A DNA stretch of 64,000 nt from Vibrio maritimus (GTDB lineage: Bacteria; Pseudomonadota; Gammaproteobacteria; Enterobacterales; Vibrionaceae), in the NCBI GenBank assembly GCA_003263775.1, contig JYJJ01000079.1, positions 434,001 to 498,000 on the forward strand, read 5' to 3'. The notes under the pieces are model-generated. The model worked only from the letters and a program-made list of their open reading frames with translations. It did not search any database and had not been told where the DNA came from. Made by a program: the position numbers and the translations under genes. Below, in pieces: positions 1 to 8,742 of the stretch (positions are counted from its first letter, which is position 1; every line of letters begins with the position of its first letter).

Positions 1-196
1 CAATTCGTGGAATCACCGCATCGTATTGAGGCAACTCCTCACCCATATAACGGACTTTAGAGTTACTACTTGTAATATCCATATAGCAATGCAGGGTATC
101 AATGATATCCACTTGATGTCCCCTCGCTTCCCCTGCTTCTTTTAGGCGACGAGTTGAGTACAAGTTTTCGTTGCGAGATAGAATCGCAATGCGCAT
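1..196 (-). CDS. rimK: Ribosomal protein S6--L-glutamate ligase, N-terminal part
   Basis: Only the first 65 codons lie in the window; the rest runs off the left edge. The translation starts MRIAILSRNENLYSTRRL and ends QYDAVIPRI, which matches the start of RimK closely, including the conserved ILSR start and the DAVIPRIG stretch that precedes the ATP-grasp domain. RimK adds glutamate residues to the C-terminus of ribosomal protein S6 in the cytoplasm. The ATG at 194-196 (minus) is preceded by AGAGGATA, a reasonable ribosome binding site. The catalytic ATP-grasp region is not visible here, so activity cannot be judged. Confidence 0.9.
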   Translation of the reverse strand, partial: MRIAILSRNENLYSTRRLKEAGEARGHQVDIIDTLHCYMDITSSNSKVRYMGEELPQYDAVIPRI

Positions 197-362
197 GGCA
201 GTATCCTCTTTTAGGTATATTGTTTTATGAGTGTGAAACGCCGGTTACGAACGACCGGAAAGAGCGTGCACCTTAAGAGTTTAGCAGCGAAAAATACAAC
301 GATAGTTTTTAGTCGTGACGATAAGGAAAGTTTATTGTTGAATACGCAAATTTCACGCATAA

Positions 363-386
363 AAAAACCGACTATCGTCGGTTTTT
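363..386 (-). terminator. Rho-independent terminator after the small membrane ORF
   Basis: Perfect 10-bp inverted repeat AAAAACCGAC / GTCGGTTTTT with a 4-nt loop (TATC). On the minus strand it lies about 50 nt downstream of the 24-residue ORF at 440-514 and ends in a T-run, so it fits as that gene's terminator. The A/T flanks also allow use from the plus strand. Confidence 0.8.
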
Positions 387-439
387 GTTAATACTTTCAT
401 TCAGTTAAAGGATTTGTAAATAAAATGTATGAATGAAGA

Positions 440-514
440 TTATTTTGCAGCCATTTCTTTTTTAACCATTACAACCGCAGCTACAACGAAAGTAATGATG
501 AGTGCTAACTCCAT
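440..514 (-). CDS. Putative 24-aa single-pass membrane microprotein
   Basis: Not recognised as a named family. The ORF reads MELALIITFVVAAVVMVKK followed by EMAAK: a short hydrophobic stretch of about 16 residues, then a positively charged tail, the profile of a small inner-membrane protein with the C-terminus in the cytoplasm. A good Shine-Dalgarno (AAGGGGA) sits 4-5 nt before the ATG and a strong terminator follows at 363-386, so the gene has a complete small-gene layout. No clear promoter was found, although the AT-rich stretch at 540-610 is a plausible place. It lies between rimK and galE. The plus-strand ORF over the same DNA (429-647) has no such signals. Confidence 0.6.
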   Translation of the reverse strand: MELALIITFVVAAVVMVKKEMAAK

Positions 515-632
515 GGAGTCCCCTTGTGGTCAAAGACTAATTTTATTGGTTAAATTAAGTACTGGAACCATTTTAGCAAATATTCAACAATATGATATTT
601 TTTATTCAATAAATAAGGCGACTTGGATCAAA

Positions 633-655
633 AAAAGGCGCTTTTAGCGCCTTTT
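633..655 (-). terminator. Rho-independent terminator after galE
   Basis: Inverted repeat AAAAGGCGC / GCGCCTTTT with a 5-nt loop. On the minus strand it is 28 nt past the galE stop and is followed by a T-rich tail. Confidence 0.85.
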
Positions 656-682
656 GTTAAGTTTATGCGACAAACCACTAAA

Positions 683-1695
683 TTACTCTGGATAACCAGT
701 CGGATTCTGCGACTGCCAACGCCATCCGTCTGCTGTCATGTCTGATAACGTTCGTATCGCCTTCCAGCCAAGCTCTTTGTTCGCTTTGCTAGGATCGGCC
801 CAACATTCAGCGATATCACCAGGACGACGTTCAACCACTTTGTAAGGAACTGGTTTGCCTGAAGCTTCTTCAAAAGCTTTAACCATTTGTAGTACGCTGC
901 TTCCATTACCTGTTCCCAAGTTGTAAATAGATAACGCTTCTTTGCCATTCAACGTCTTCAAAGCGGCGATGTGACCATCAGCCAGATCCATTACGTGAAT
1001 GTAATCGCGAACGCCAGTGCCATCCGGTGTTGGGTAGTCATCACCAAAAACTGATAAACATTCACGTCTGCCCACAGCTACTTGAGAAACAAATGGCATT
1101 AGGTTATTTGGGATCCCTGAGGATCTTCACCCATTTCTCCTGAAGGATGAGAGCCTACCGGGTTAAAGTAACGCAGCAAAGTAATGGTCCAATCTGGGTT
1201 GGCTTTGTGGAAATCCGTCAGACACTCTTCAACCATGAGTTTACTACGGCCATAAGGGTTAGTTGCACTGGTAGGGAATGATTCAGTAATTGGCACTGAT
1301 GCAGGATCGCCGTAAACCGTTGCTGATGAACTGAACACAATATGCTTCACACCCGCCTCACGCATCGCATCTGCTAAAACCAAGGTTCCATTGACATTGT
1401 TATCATAGTATTCAAGTGGCTTTTCAACAGACTCACCTACCGCTTTTAGGCCGGCAAAGTGAATCACTGCATCAATCTTATGATTCTTCATCACGTCGAT
1501 TAAGGCTTGCTTGTCACGCACGTCACCTTTTACAAATACTGGACGATTTTTTGTGATTTTCTCAATACGATCAATCACCGCCGATTTTGCGTTGTAAAGA
1601 TTATCAAAGATAATTGGTGTCATACCCGCTTCAATAAGCTGCACACATGTGTGACTTCCGATGTAGCCTGCGCCACCTGTTACTAGTACGTTCAT
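683..1695 (-). CDS. galE: UDP-glucose 4-epimerase, one frameshift
   Basis: Interconverts UDP-glucose and UDP-galactose in the Leloir pathway and supplies sugars for surface polysaccharides. The N-terminal part shows the Rossmann glycine motif VTGGAGYIGSH, the SSSATVYG segment and the catalytic Tyr/Lys pair in NPYGRSKLMVE. The reading frame breaks at a CCC run (1115-1117 on the plus strand) right after GEMGEDPQG. Adding one base restores GEMGEDPQGIPNNLMPF and gives about 337 residues, the normal GalE length. The downstream half (VAVGRRECLSVFGDDYPTPDG) is fully conserved, so this is probably a sequencing error. A second ATG lies one codon upstream at 1698; AAGGAA precedes both. The next gene upstream is an unrelated oxidoreductase. 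Confidence 0.88.
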
Positions 1696-1797
1696 CATAA
1701 ATTCCTTGTAATTCTCTACAGCGATTATATGCAATCGGAGCAGATTTGCGACCCTTTATTTTGCCTTATCCTTATAAACCAATGAATTAGAATTTGT

Positions 1798-3207
1798 TTA
1801 ATAGGCAACGGCTAATGATTCTGGGTAGCCCCGATCACGTGCAATTTGCTTTGCGGCGGATTCAACATCTGAAGGCTTTAATGCTTTAGTCGTGCTTGCA
1901 CAGAATGTCTGGTTAACAAACCAGACATTCGTTATCTTTTTCGCAGCAAGCAAAGCAGATGACGCTTTAACAATCTCTAAGCGCGCATAACGTTCACCAT
2001 CAAAGCTAACATCAGCAGAGCGAAGACTCGGTTCCAACCCGGGTATTTGCTGTGCGCCATACAAGGGTTTTCCTGCAGGTTCAGCTGATGCAAATTCAGG
2101 AACAAATTGAGCAAGATGTTGAATAGCGCTTTGTGAACGCTTGGTTTGCACATCCTCTGGCCAGCCATTATCAATTTTATCAACTAGGTGCTGCGGAAGC
2201 TGTGGCTGTGACGTGCTTTCAGCTGACTGCACTAATCCATTGTCAAACAGCGTAATCGACTTGGTCATTCCATGAAGTTGAAAGTACCCTCCAGGATAAG
2301 GCGTCAATTGTGCCATACCTTGTGGAGTACCGCGCTGACCGTGAAATATCACTTCTGGCCATTTCTCATGTTGATGCTTTTCCCACTTTGTAACGTATGC
2401 GGCTTTAAACTCTACTAATCTTTGACGAGGTTTCTCTAACTTGTCGTCAATAGTGCCGGTACGAAACCCACAAGCGTTGATAACAAAATCAAATGACTCG
2501 GCTTTTGCCGCCGCTAGCTCTAACTCATATTTATCTTCTACCTCACGAATCTGTTCGATTTTGGCACCGGTACGGATATGCAGGTTCGCGATTTGCTGAG
2601 ACCATAGCTCAACAGACGAGGCGACACGGAACAAACTTAGTCCATATTCTTGAACCACATAGACTGGGTATTTGAGCTTATCTAGATCGGTATGCTTAGC
2701 AAAAGGGATAAGCCACTCTTCGAGTGTTTTTGGTACTTTTGGTGCCTGCCTCTTAGACAGAGCATCCAAAGTTTCACGGTCGAATTCGTGGAAGTAGTCT
2801 TCCGGTTTCCCTAGCACTTGGTTGTCAACGTCCAACTCAACTAAGTTTTTGTATGCATCTCGAAGTACATTTAAACGAGGAAGCAAGGCCTCAGGATTAC
2901 CTTCATCCCCTTGTGGTACCGCTACGACGGTTGGACGGACATTGACGACCGTCGGAAAGAAGCGCACAAACTCTATCGATTGCTGAAGAAGCTCAAGACA
3001 GTGTTGCTCAGAGATTTCGCGATATAAATTGCCACCAGCATGAAGGTGACAAATAGGTGGGCCGCTAACAAGACGCTGGTTTTTCTCATAAACGGTCACA
3101 TCGATACCTTGTTTTGCAAGGTACAAAGCTACCGTAGATCCTGCGACGCCCCCACCTATGATGGCCACTCGTTGACTACTCTGCATCTCTGGGAATTCTT
3201 GACTCAT
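1798..3207 (-). CDS. FAD-dependent oxidoreductase (DAO-like)
   Basis: A 469-residue flavoprotein of the D-amino-acid oxidase-like superfamily. Residues about 13-45 form the dinucleotide-binding beta-alpha-beta unit with GGGVAG and a basic/acidic end (VTVYEKNQ). A second FAD-contact region is suggested by FVINACGFRTGT in the middle of the protein. No signal peptide or membrane segment is seen, so it should be cytoplasmic. The substrate cannot be named from sequence. It is on the same strand as galE, 100 bp away, with no terminator recognised between them, so weak read-through is possible, but the two functions do not obviously belong together. Confidence 0.7.
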   Translation of the reverse strand: MSQEFPEMQSSQRVAIIGGGVAGSTVALYLAKQGIDVTVYEKNQRLVSGPPICHLHAGGNLYREISEQHCLELLQQSIEFVRFFPTVVNVRPTVVAVPQGDEGNPEALLPRLNVLRDAYKNLVELDVDNQVLGKPEDYFHEFDRETLDALSKRQAPKVPKTLEEWLIPFAKHTDLDKLKYPVYVVQEYGLSLFRVASSVELWSQQIANLHIRTGAKIEQIREVEDKYELELAAAKAESFDFVINACGFRTGTIDDKLEKPRQRLVEFKAAYVTKWEKHQHEKWPEVIFHGQRGTPQGMAQLTPYPGGYFQLHGMTKSITLFDNGLVQSAESTSQPQLPQHLVDKIDNGWPEDVQTKRSQSAIQHLAQFVPEFASAEPAGKPLYGAQQIPGLEPSLRSADVSFDGERYARLEIVKASSALLAAKKITNVWFVNQTFCASTTKALKPSDVESAAKQIARDRGYPESLAVAY

Positions 3208-3402
3208 TTCTTAAAAATTGAAGTGATGAAGATGCGACATTTTAGCCACATCGAGGGATAAAAAAAATCCTATTTTTTGTGATGTTTTCCCTTGACAGTT
3301 AATCGGTGAATAAGTTTTCTGACAGCAAGATGACAATCAGATTACCCGCCATCACCGACCAATCAAAGGCTAACGATTTTTATCACTAAGGATACTACTG
3401 AG

Positions 3403-3454
3403 TTATCCAAAACCTTATCCACCGTTTTTGTGGATAACTTAACAAAAACGGTGG
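3403..3454. repeat. Three DnaA-box-like 9-mers and a 13-bp inverted repeat
   Basis: TTATCCAAA (3403-3411) and TTATCCACC (3415-3423) on the plus strand and a perfect TTATCCACA on the minus strand (3429-3437) lie within 35 bp. The last two overlap a perfect inverted repeat, CCACCGTTTTTGT (3419-3431) and ACAAAAACGGTGG (3442-3454), with a 10-nt loop. It is 8 nt past the ybbP stop, so it may partly act as that gene's end hairpin, but no T-run follows. Function unproven. Confidence 0.5.
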
Positions 3455-3461
3455 CTAAGTA

Positions 3462-5942
3462 TTAGGCAAACTGCTTTTGCGAGGTAGTAAGCATCTGTCT
3501 TATCAATGAAAAAAGAACCAATGCTAACGTCGCGAAAGCGATTGCGGGAACTAGTATCCACGTGGATAAATGCCAGCTCCAAGGTAAATCGAAGCCGATC
3601 GTCATGATCGAACCTACGACTAATTCTGCACCAAATGTAGCAACAATACCGGCAGTAATCGCCATGATCCCATATTCGGCCCAAATCGTTCGAACGATCC
3701 TTTTACGGCTCGCTCCTAAGGTTCGATATAAGCGAATTTCAGCTTGGCGTTGAGATAAGCTCAACCTGAGTAAGGTAAAAATAAGCAGTACTCCTGAAAG
3801 TACTCCCAATGCAGCTAAGACCGTTATCGACCAGACTATCTGACTGAGTAGACCTTGTATCTTCTCTCCCATCAAGCGTATGTCCATCAAACTGACCGTT
3901 GGGTGGTTGCGTGACAAGGTGGCTATCAAATCATTGTCTTTATCTTGAAGCCTAAAGCTCACTAACCATGCACTCGGTATGTTCGCTAATACATCTGGAG
4001 TAAAGATGAAGTAAAAGTTTGGCTTCATGTCTCTCCATTCAACAAATCGAGTTGAATTAATGACTGCCCTTACCTCTTGGCCATTAATGGTAAAGCCAAG
4101 CTCGTCGCCTATCTTAAGACCAAGATTTTCAGCGACCTCTTTTTCTACTGAGACGCCACCTGTCGACGTCCATTGACCAGAAAGAACATCATTGTAGTCA
4201 GGAAGCGTATCGGCGTAGGTAAAATTGAGTTCTCGACTTAGCGCATCTTCCTCATCAATACCCTTTTTCTGTCTAGTTTGTGCATCTTCGCCATTGATGA
4301 GTGTCAAGCGCCCTCGAGAGATCGGAAACGCTTGTGAGCGGTCAATGTTGTTACCATCTAGCGCACTCAAGTAAGCCTCTTTTTCGTAATCGGCGATATT
4401 AAGAGCAAACGCGTTTGGCGCATCAGCTGGAAGCGTTCTCTGCCAATCACTGAGTAGATCATTTCTCACCAACCAAATGGTTGTAAGCAGCATCAGCGAA
4501 AGACCTAATGCCCCATACTGCAGTCCCGTATGACGTTTACTTCGGTTAATACGGCTAACGGCGAGTTTCATCGAAATTGGCAAAGATAGACGACTTAAGA
4601 GCAGCGTAAACAGCACACTAATGGCGGCAAGAACAACAAACAGACCAACAATGCCTGCAAGTACAATCCACACCAGGTTATTGTCGCGATAGGCAATGAG
4701 TAGAGGTATAACCGGGACCAAAACGAGTAAGTAAATCCATCCTCCACGCTTCTCATCAGCACTTTGCAACACTTCTACTGAAGACACCGAAATCAGCTTA
4801 TACAGCGGGATACCCAGAGCGGGAACGCCGATGAGCATGCTAGATACGATAGCGATGACGGCCGGTTTAAAACCATAAGTAGGAAGCGGGTCTGGCAGTA
4901 GATCCGTAAGAGGCACGCGAAGAAGCGTTTCTAAACCCATCCCTAGTAGCAGTCCAGCAACAACCGACATACTCACAAGCAGCAAGGTTTGGATTGAAAG
5001 CCAACGTACTAACCAGTGTTTACTAGCACCAAGGCTTTTGAGCATGGCGACCGTTTGTCTTCTACTTTGCACGTAATTTTGACAGGTAAGAACAAGTGTC
5101 GTCGCTGCCATAATAATGATAATTGCAACAGTGAGAGACAGATATTGCGTTGTCCTGTCAAAGATATCATTGGTTCGACTACCTGAAGATTGGTCACGCC
5201 ATCGGTCACTTGGGGTGAGTTCGATTTGCTGCTTGAGTGCGTCAATATTTGACTCATCACCAACTAAATATGCGCGAAACTGCACACGACTGCCAAGCTG
5301 AACAGCACCGGTTTCATCCACAGAGCTCTGGTGAATATAAGCAGTTGGCATTTGCTGAAACGGATTAAAGCTAATACCAGGCTCTTCTAAAATAACGCCA
5401 CTCACAGCAAGTTCAGCATCACCAATGGTGACAACGTCACCACTAGAAACGTTCAACTGCTCGGCGATTCGGCTATCCAGCCACAACTCACCTTCTTTGA
5501 CTTGGTCTTGTGTACCTTGTTCGGATCCTAAAGTTAATGTCCCGCGAAGGGGGAACTTTGAATCCACGGCTTTTACCGTTATCAACTGCATACCGCTATC
5601 ACTAAACGACATCGTTGCAAAGCGTGTATACCAAGAAGTTTCCAGCCCTGAATCTTGGATAAATTGAGTGTTTTCCTGTGTAATCGGGTTCGCTGAGATG
5701 TAGATGGAGTCCGCAGTTAGCGCATCTTTCCCCTGTTTGACAATGACCTGTTCCATTCGCTCTGCGAGTGCAGCTAAGCCAAAAATACAGGCGATAATCA
5801 GAGTCAAGGAAATAGCAATAGGCCAAAGTTGCCCTTGCCTAATTTCGTCAAGGCTCCATTTCACAAGGCGATTGTTTAATTTCGCACTACTGCTTTTTTG
5901 TTCGGAACTGATTTTTGTAGAACTCGTTTGCTGTTGTGACAT
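3462..5942 (-). CDS. ybbP: FtsX-like ABC transporter permease, YbbP type
   Basis: An 826-residue inner-membrane permease with the MacB/FtsX layout. It has a cytoplasmic start, TM1 near residue 40, a large periplasmic domain, clustered TM segments in the middle (about 275-450), a second periplasmic domain and three TM segments near the C-terminus. The repeated cytoplasmic motif of the family is visible twice: RRQTVAMLKSLGASKHWLV and QRQAEIRLYRTLGASRKRIV. It is 3 nt from ybbA, its ATPase partner, in one operon. The same trio (tesA divergent from ybbA-ybbP) occurs in E. coli. The exported substrate is not established; a role in moving lipids or lipoproteins or in envelope stress is inferred from the family and from the neighbouring lysophospholipase. 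Confidence 0.85.
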   Translation of the reverse strand: MSQQQTSSTKISSEQKSSSAKLNNRLVKWSLDEIRQGQLWPIAISLTLIIACIFGLAALAERMEQVIVKQGKDALTADSIYISANPITQENTQFIQDSGLETSWYTRFATMSFSDSGMQLITVKAVDSKFPLRGTLTLGSEQGTQDQVKEGELWLDSRIAEQLNVSSGDVVTIGDAELAVSGVILEEPGISFNPFQQMPTAYIHQSSVDETGAVQLGSRVQFRAYLVGDESNIDALKQQIELTPSDRWRDQSSGSRTNDIFDRTTQYLSLTVAIIIIMAATTLVLTCQNYVQSRRQTVAMLKSLGASKHWLVRWLSIQTLLLVSMSVVAGLLLGMGLETLLRVPLTDLLPDPLPTYGFKPAVIAIVSSMLIGVPALGIPLYKLISVSSVEVLQSADEKRGGWIYLLVLVPVIPLLIAYRDNNLVWIVLAGIVGLFVVLAAISVLFTLLLSRLSLPISMKLAVSRINRSKRHTGLQYGALGLSLMLLTTIWLVRNDLLSDWQRTLPADAPNAFALNIADYEKEAYLSALDGNNIDRSQAFPISRGRLTLINGEDAQTRQKKGIDEEDALSRELNFTYADTLPDYNDVLSGQWTSTGGVSVEKEVAENLGLKIGDELGFTINGQEVRAVINSTRFVEWRDMKPNFYFIFTPDVLANIPSAWLVSFRLQDKDNDLIATLSRNHPTVSLMDIRLMGEKIQGLLSQIVWSITVLAALGVLSGVLLIFTLLRLSLSQRQAEIRLYRTLGASRKRIVRTIWAEYGIMAITAGIVATFGAELVVGSIMTIGFDLPWSWHLSTWILVPAIAFATLALVLFSLIRQMLTTSQKQFA

Positions 5943-5945
5943 CCG

Positions 5946-6620
5946 CTACTCCTGTTCAAGCCGACCCGCATTCATGTGAAAAATGCGATCGCAACGTTTA
6001 GCTAGCGATAGATCGTGAGTAACGAGCACGAGCGTTGTGCCATGTTGCTGGTTGAGATCAAACAATAGCTCGACAATTTTGTGAGCCGTATTCTGATCTA
6101 AATTCCCTGTTGGTTCGTCTGCAAAGAGTATCTTAGGACTAGTCATAAAGGCACGCGCAATAGCGACTCGTTGCTGCTCACCACCAGAAAGCTGCGATGG
6201 CAAGTGGTCGATACGGTGTCCAAGCCCGACCGACTCGAGAAGTTGACGTGCTTTTGCTTCGTCCTCTTGCTCGCCTTTTAAAAGGCAGGGCAAAGTCACG
6301 TTGCCAAGTGCGGATAAACTTGGGATTAACAGAAAACTCTGAAATACAAAACCGAGGTGCTCACTACGAATACTGGCTCTGTCTTCATCACTCATTTGAG
6401 AAATGGGATTAGAAAGTAGTTGGATATTGCCTTTGCTTGGCACGTCTAAGCCAGCCAATAGCGTCATTAGCGTGGATTTTCCTGCCCCAGACGTTCCAAC
6501 GATAGCAATGGACTCTCCTTCTTGAATCGACAGATTCACATCCTCGAGGATTGTTAAATGCTCAGTTTTCGTAGACACTACTTTGGACACTGATTCAGCT
6601 TTGATTATGGAAGAACTCAT
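5946..6620 (-). CDS. ybbA: ABC transporter ATP-binding protein, YbbA type
   Basis: A 224-residue ATPase that should drive the YbbP permease. Walker A is GTSGAGKST (residues about 42-50), the signature motif LSGGEQQRVAIARA is complete, Walker B is KILFADEPTGNLD and the switch histidine is in LVLVTHDLSLAKRC. FVFQSFLLIPSLSALGNV is typical of the LolD/MacB branch. The ATG (6620-6618) overlaps the ATG of the divergent tesA within a single CATG, so each gene's promoter must lie inside the coding sequence of the other. The ribosome binding site on the minus strand (AGAGGAAA) is about 11 nt upstream. Confidence 0.9.
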   Translation of the reverse strand: MSSSIIKAESVSKVVSTKTEHLTILEDVNLSIQEGESIAIVGTSGAGKSTLMTLLAGLDVPSKGNIQLLSNPISQMSDEDRASIRSEHLGFVFQSFLLIPSLSALGNVTLPCLLKGEQEDEAKARQLLESVGLGHRIDHLPSQLSGGEQQRVAIARAFMTSPKILFADEPTGNLDQNTAHKIVELLFDLNQQHGTTLVLVTHDLSLAKRCDRIFHMNAGRLEQE

Positions 6621-7227
6621 GATTCGGCAACTTTCCTCTTTGATTATTATTTTTGTTTCCTTGGCCTCTTTTCACGCAAAGGCGACGTCTATTCTTATTC
6701 TCGGCGACAGTCTAAGCGCTGGCTACAACATGTCAGCAGACCTCAGTTGGCCGACAATGCTCTCTGAGCACCTTTCTGACGATGATACCGAGTACAACAT
6801 CATCAATGGCAGCGTGTCAGGCGATACCACGGGCAACGGTCTTGCAAAACTGCCCGGCTTGCTGAGCGAACACCAACCTGACTATGTGCTTATTGAGCTC
6901 GGTGCGAATGATGGACTGCGTGGCTTCCAGCCGCCTATCATTGAGCGCAACCTATCTACATTAATTACTCAAAGCCAAGAAGCCGGCGCTAACGTATTTT
7001 TAATGCAAATTCGTGTACCGCCTAACTATGGTAAGCGTTACAGCGCAATGTTCGAGAACATCTACCCAAAACTGGCCTCAGAGCACGACATTCCACTCAT
7101 ACCGTTCTTCCTTGAAGAAGTTATCGTCAAGCCAGAATGGATGATGCAAGACGGTTTGCACCCTAAACCTGATGCTCAACCCTTCATCGCACAATTTGTG
7201 GCTGAAGCACTAAAGCCGCACCTTTAA
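6619..7227 (+). CDS. tesA: Multifunctional acyl-CoA thioesterase I / lysophospholipase L1 (SGNH)
   Basis: A secreted GDSL/SGNH hydrolase of 202 residues that cleaves acyl thioesters and esters and lysophospholipids in the periplasm. The signal peptide covers about residues 1-19 (hydrophobic LSSLIIIFVSLASF, then AKA-TS). Block I is ILGDSLSAGYN with the catalytic Ser, block III is GANDG and block V is DGLHP with the catalytic Asp and His. Two in-frame ATGs lie upstream (6583, 6607). I chose 6619 because GGAAGA stands 4 nt before it and because the signal peptide starts correctly there. The alternatives would put extra acidic residues before the signal peptide. Confidence 0.9.
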   Translation: MIRQLSSLIIIFVSLASFHAKATSILILGDSLSAGYNMSADLSWPTMLSEHLSDDDTEYNIINGSVSGDTTGNGLAKLPGLLSEHQPDYVLIELGANDGLRGFQPPIIERNLSTLITQSQEAGANVFLMQIRVPPNYGKRYSAMFENIYPKLASEHDIPLIPFFLEEVIVKPEWMMQDGLHPKPDAQPFIAQFVAEALKPHL

Positions 7228-7233
7228 ATGGCT

Positions 7234-7288
7234 AATTGGCGATTTTAGCAACATTGTTGCAGAGTAAATACGCTCAGAATCGCCAATT
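7234..7288. repeat. Nested inverted repeat between tesA and fabV
   Basis: Perfect 11-bp arms AATTGGCGATT (7234-7244) and AATCGCCAATT (7278-7288) enclose a second palindrome GCAACA-T-TGTTGC (7248-7260). No T-run follows, so it is not a standard terminator. It may be an operator for fabV or a structured 3' end of the tesA message. Confidence 0.5.
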
Positions 7289-7367
7289 TGATGCCCTAGC
7301 TCAATATAATTTACAACACTTTACGCTATCTTGAGTTTTTATCATCGTCTTAGATAGGTTGTATACA

Positions 7368-8564
7368 GTGATAGTTGAACCAGTTATCAGCGGTGTTGTC
7401 GCAAAGACCTCTCACCCACAAGGGTGCAAAAAGGCAGTCGATGACCAAATCGCTTACGTGAAATCGGCTAGCCCGATCAAAAATGGCCCCAAACGCGTGC
7501 TTATTTTGGGCGCATCATCAGGGTTTGGCTTAGCGGCCCGCATTGCCCTCACATTTGGCGGTGCAGACGCTGATACCATTGGTGTTTCTTTTGAGCGTGG
7601 CCCTTCTGATAAAGGATTGGGAACGGCTGGTTGGTACAACAACATCTACTTCAAACAACGTGCCCAACAAGCAGGCCGGCGCGCCATCAATATCGTTGGT
7701 GATGCGTTCTCTCAAGATGTCCGTGAACAAGTTATTGAAGCCATAGAAACTTACTTTGAAGGTGAAGTTGACCTCGTTATCTATAGTCTAGCTACGGGCG
7801 TAAGACCAAAAGCAGACGGTGAATTCTGGCGCTCCGCTATCAAACCGATTGGTGAAGCAGTTTCGGGCTCAATCATTAACCTTGAAACACAAGAGTGGGA
7901 AGATACTCTGCTAGAACCCGCGTCAGGTGAAGAGATTGAAGGCACTCTAAAAGTCATGGGTGGTGAAGATTGGGAAAGCTGGATTGACACCCTAGTCAAC
8001 TCTGATTCCGTAGCTAACGGCTTCAAAACCGTCGCATTCTCCTATGTTGGCCCTGAGATCACTCATCCGATCTATCTTGATGGCACGCTAGGTCGTGCTA
8101 AGGTCGATTTACATCAAACAAGTCATGCGCTCAATCTTGAGCTGTCTAACTTTGATGGCAATGCCTATGCCGCGGTATGTAAAGCACTCGTTACTAAAGC
8201 CAGTGTGTTCATCCCAGGTTTGTCACCATACCTACTTGCTCTATACAAAACCATGAAAGAGCAAGGTACGCACGAAGAGTGTATCGAGCAAATGCAACGT
8301 TTGTTTGCAACCAAGCTCTACGGTCAAGACAAGGTTCCTCTGGATGGTGAACGTTTGATTCGCATGGACGACTGGGAGCTCAATCCCGAAGTTCAAGACA
8401 AGGTTAAGCAACGTCTATTTGAAATGAATCAAGACAACTTCAAGCAAATTGGTGATTTCGAAGGTTTTCAACGCTCATTCTTAAACTTAAATGGTTTTGG
8501 ATTTGATGACATTGATTACAACCAACCGCAAGATGTTGATGCGCTAATACGTCTAAAACCATAA
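7368..8564 (+). CDS. fabV: Trans-2-enoyl-ACP/CoA reductase FabV
   Basis: NADH-dependent enoyl reductase for the last step of the fatty-acid elongation cycle; the FabV class was first described in Vibrio cholerae and is insensitive to triclosan. Evidence: the N-terminal VEPVISGVV and THPQGC-like (SHPQGC) segments, the dinucleotide motif VLILGASSGFGLAARIA, and the family's Tyr-x8-Lys active-site pair in IYLDGTLGRAK. With a GTG start at 7368 the protein has 398 residues, the usual length. An in-frame TTG nine bases earlier is less likely because other FabV proteins start with M-I/V at this point. It is monocistronic, with a hairpin downstream at 8572-8599. Confidence 0.93.
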   Translation: MIVEPVISGVVAKTSHPQGCKKAVDDQIAYVKSASPIKNGPKRVLILGASSGFGLAARIALTFGGADADTIGVSFERGPSDKGLGTAGWYNNIYFKQRAQQAGRRAINIVGDAFSQDVREQVIEAIETYFEGEVDLVIYSLATGVRPKADGEFWRSAIKPIGEAVSGSIINLETQEWEDTLLEPASGEEIEGTLKVMGGEDWESWIDTLVNSDSVANGFKTVAFSYVGPEITHPIYLDGTLGRAKVDLHQTSHALNLELSNFDGNAYAAVCKALVTKASVFIPGLSPYLLALYKTMKEQGTHEECIEQMQRLFATKLYGQDKVPLDGERLIRMDDWELNPEVQDKVKQRLFEMNQDNFKQIGDFEGFQRSFLNLNGFGFDDIDYNQPQDVDALIRLKP

Positions 8565-8571
8565 AATCATT

Positions 8572-8599
8572 CGGCGAAAGATAACCATTTCTTTCGCCG
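8572..8599 (+). terminator. Hairpin after fabV
   Basis: Perfect 10-bp stem CGGCGAAAGA / TCTTTCGCCG with an 8-nt loop, 8 nt past the fabV stop. The tail (TAATTTCTTC) is only moderately T-rich. Confidence 0.65.
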
Positions 8600-8742
8600 T
8601 AATTTCTTCACAGAAACCATCATCTCTCAACTTTGAGAATACGTTGAATAATCATCTCGTTTAATCAAACCCTGCTACAAATTCTCTCTTAACTTCAATA
8701 CAGCTCTTATACTGTAACAATCAGCTATTCGCTTCGACAAAG

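Noticed and set aside
429..647. 72-codon ORF on the plus strand before galE
   Set aside because: No ribosome site, no sensible composition, and it overlaps the minus-strand microprotein and the galE terminator.
3292..3297. TTGACA as a -35 promoter element on the plus strand
   Set aside because: No -10 element at a proper distance and no plus-strand gene follows.
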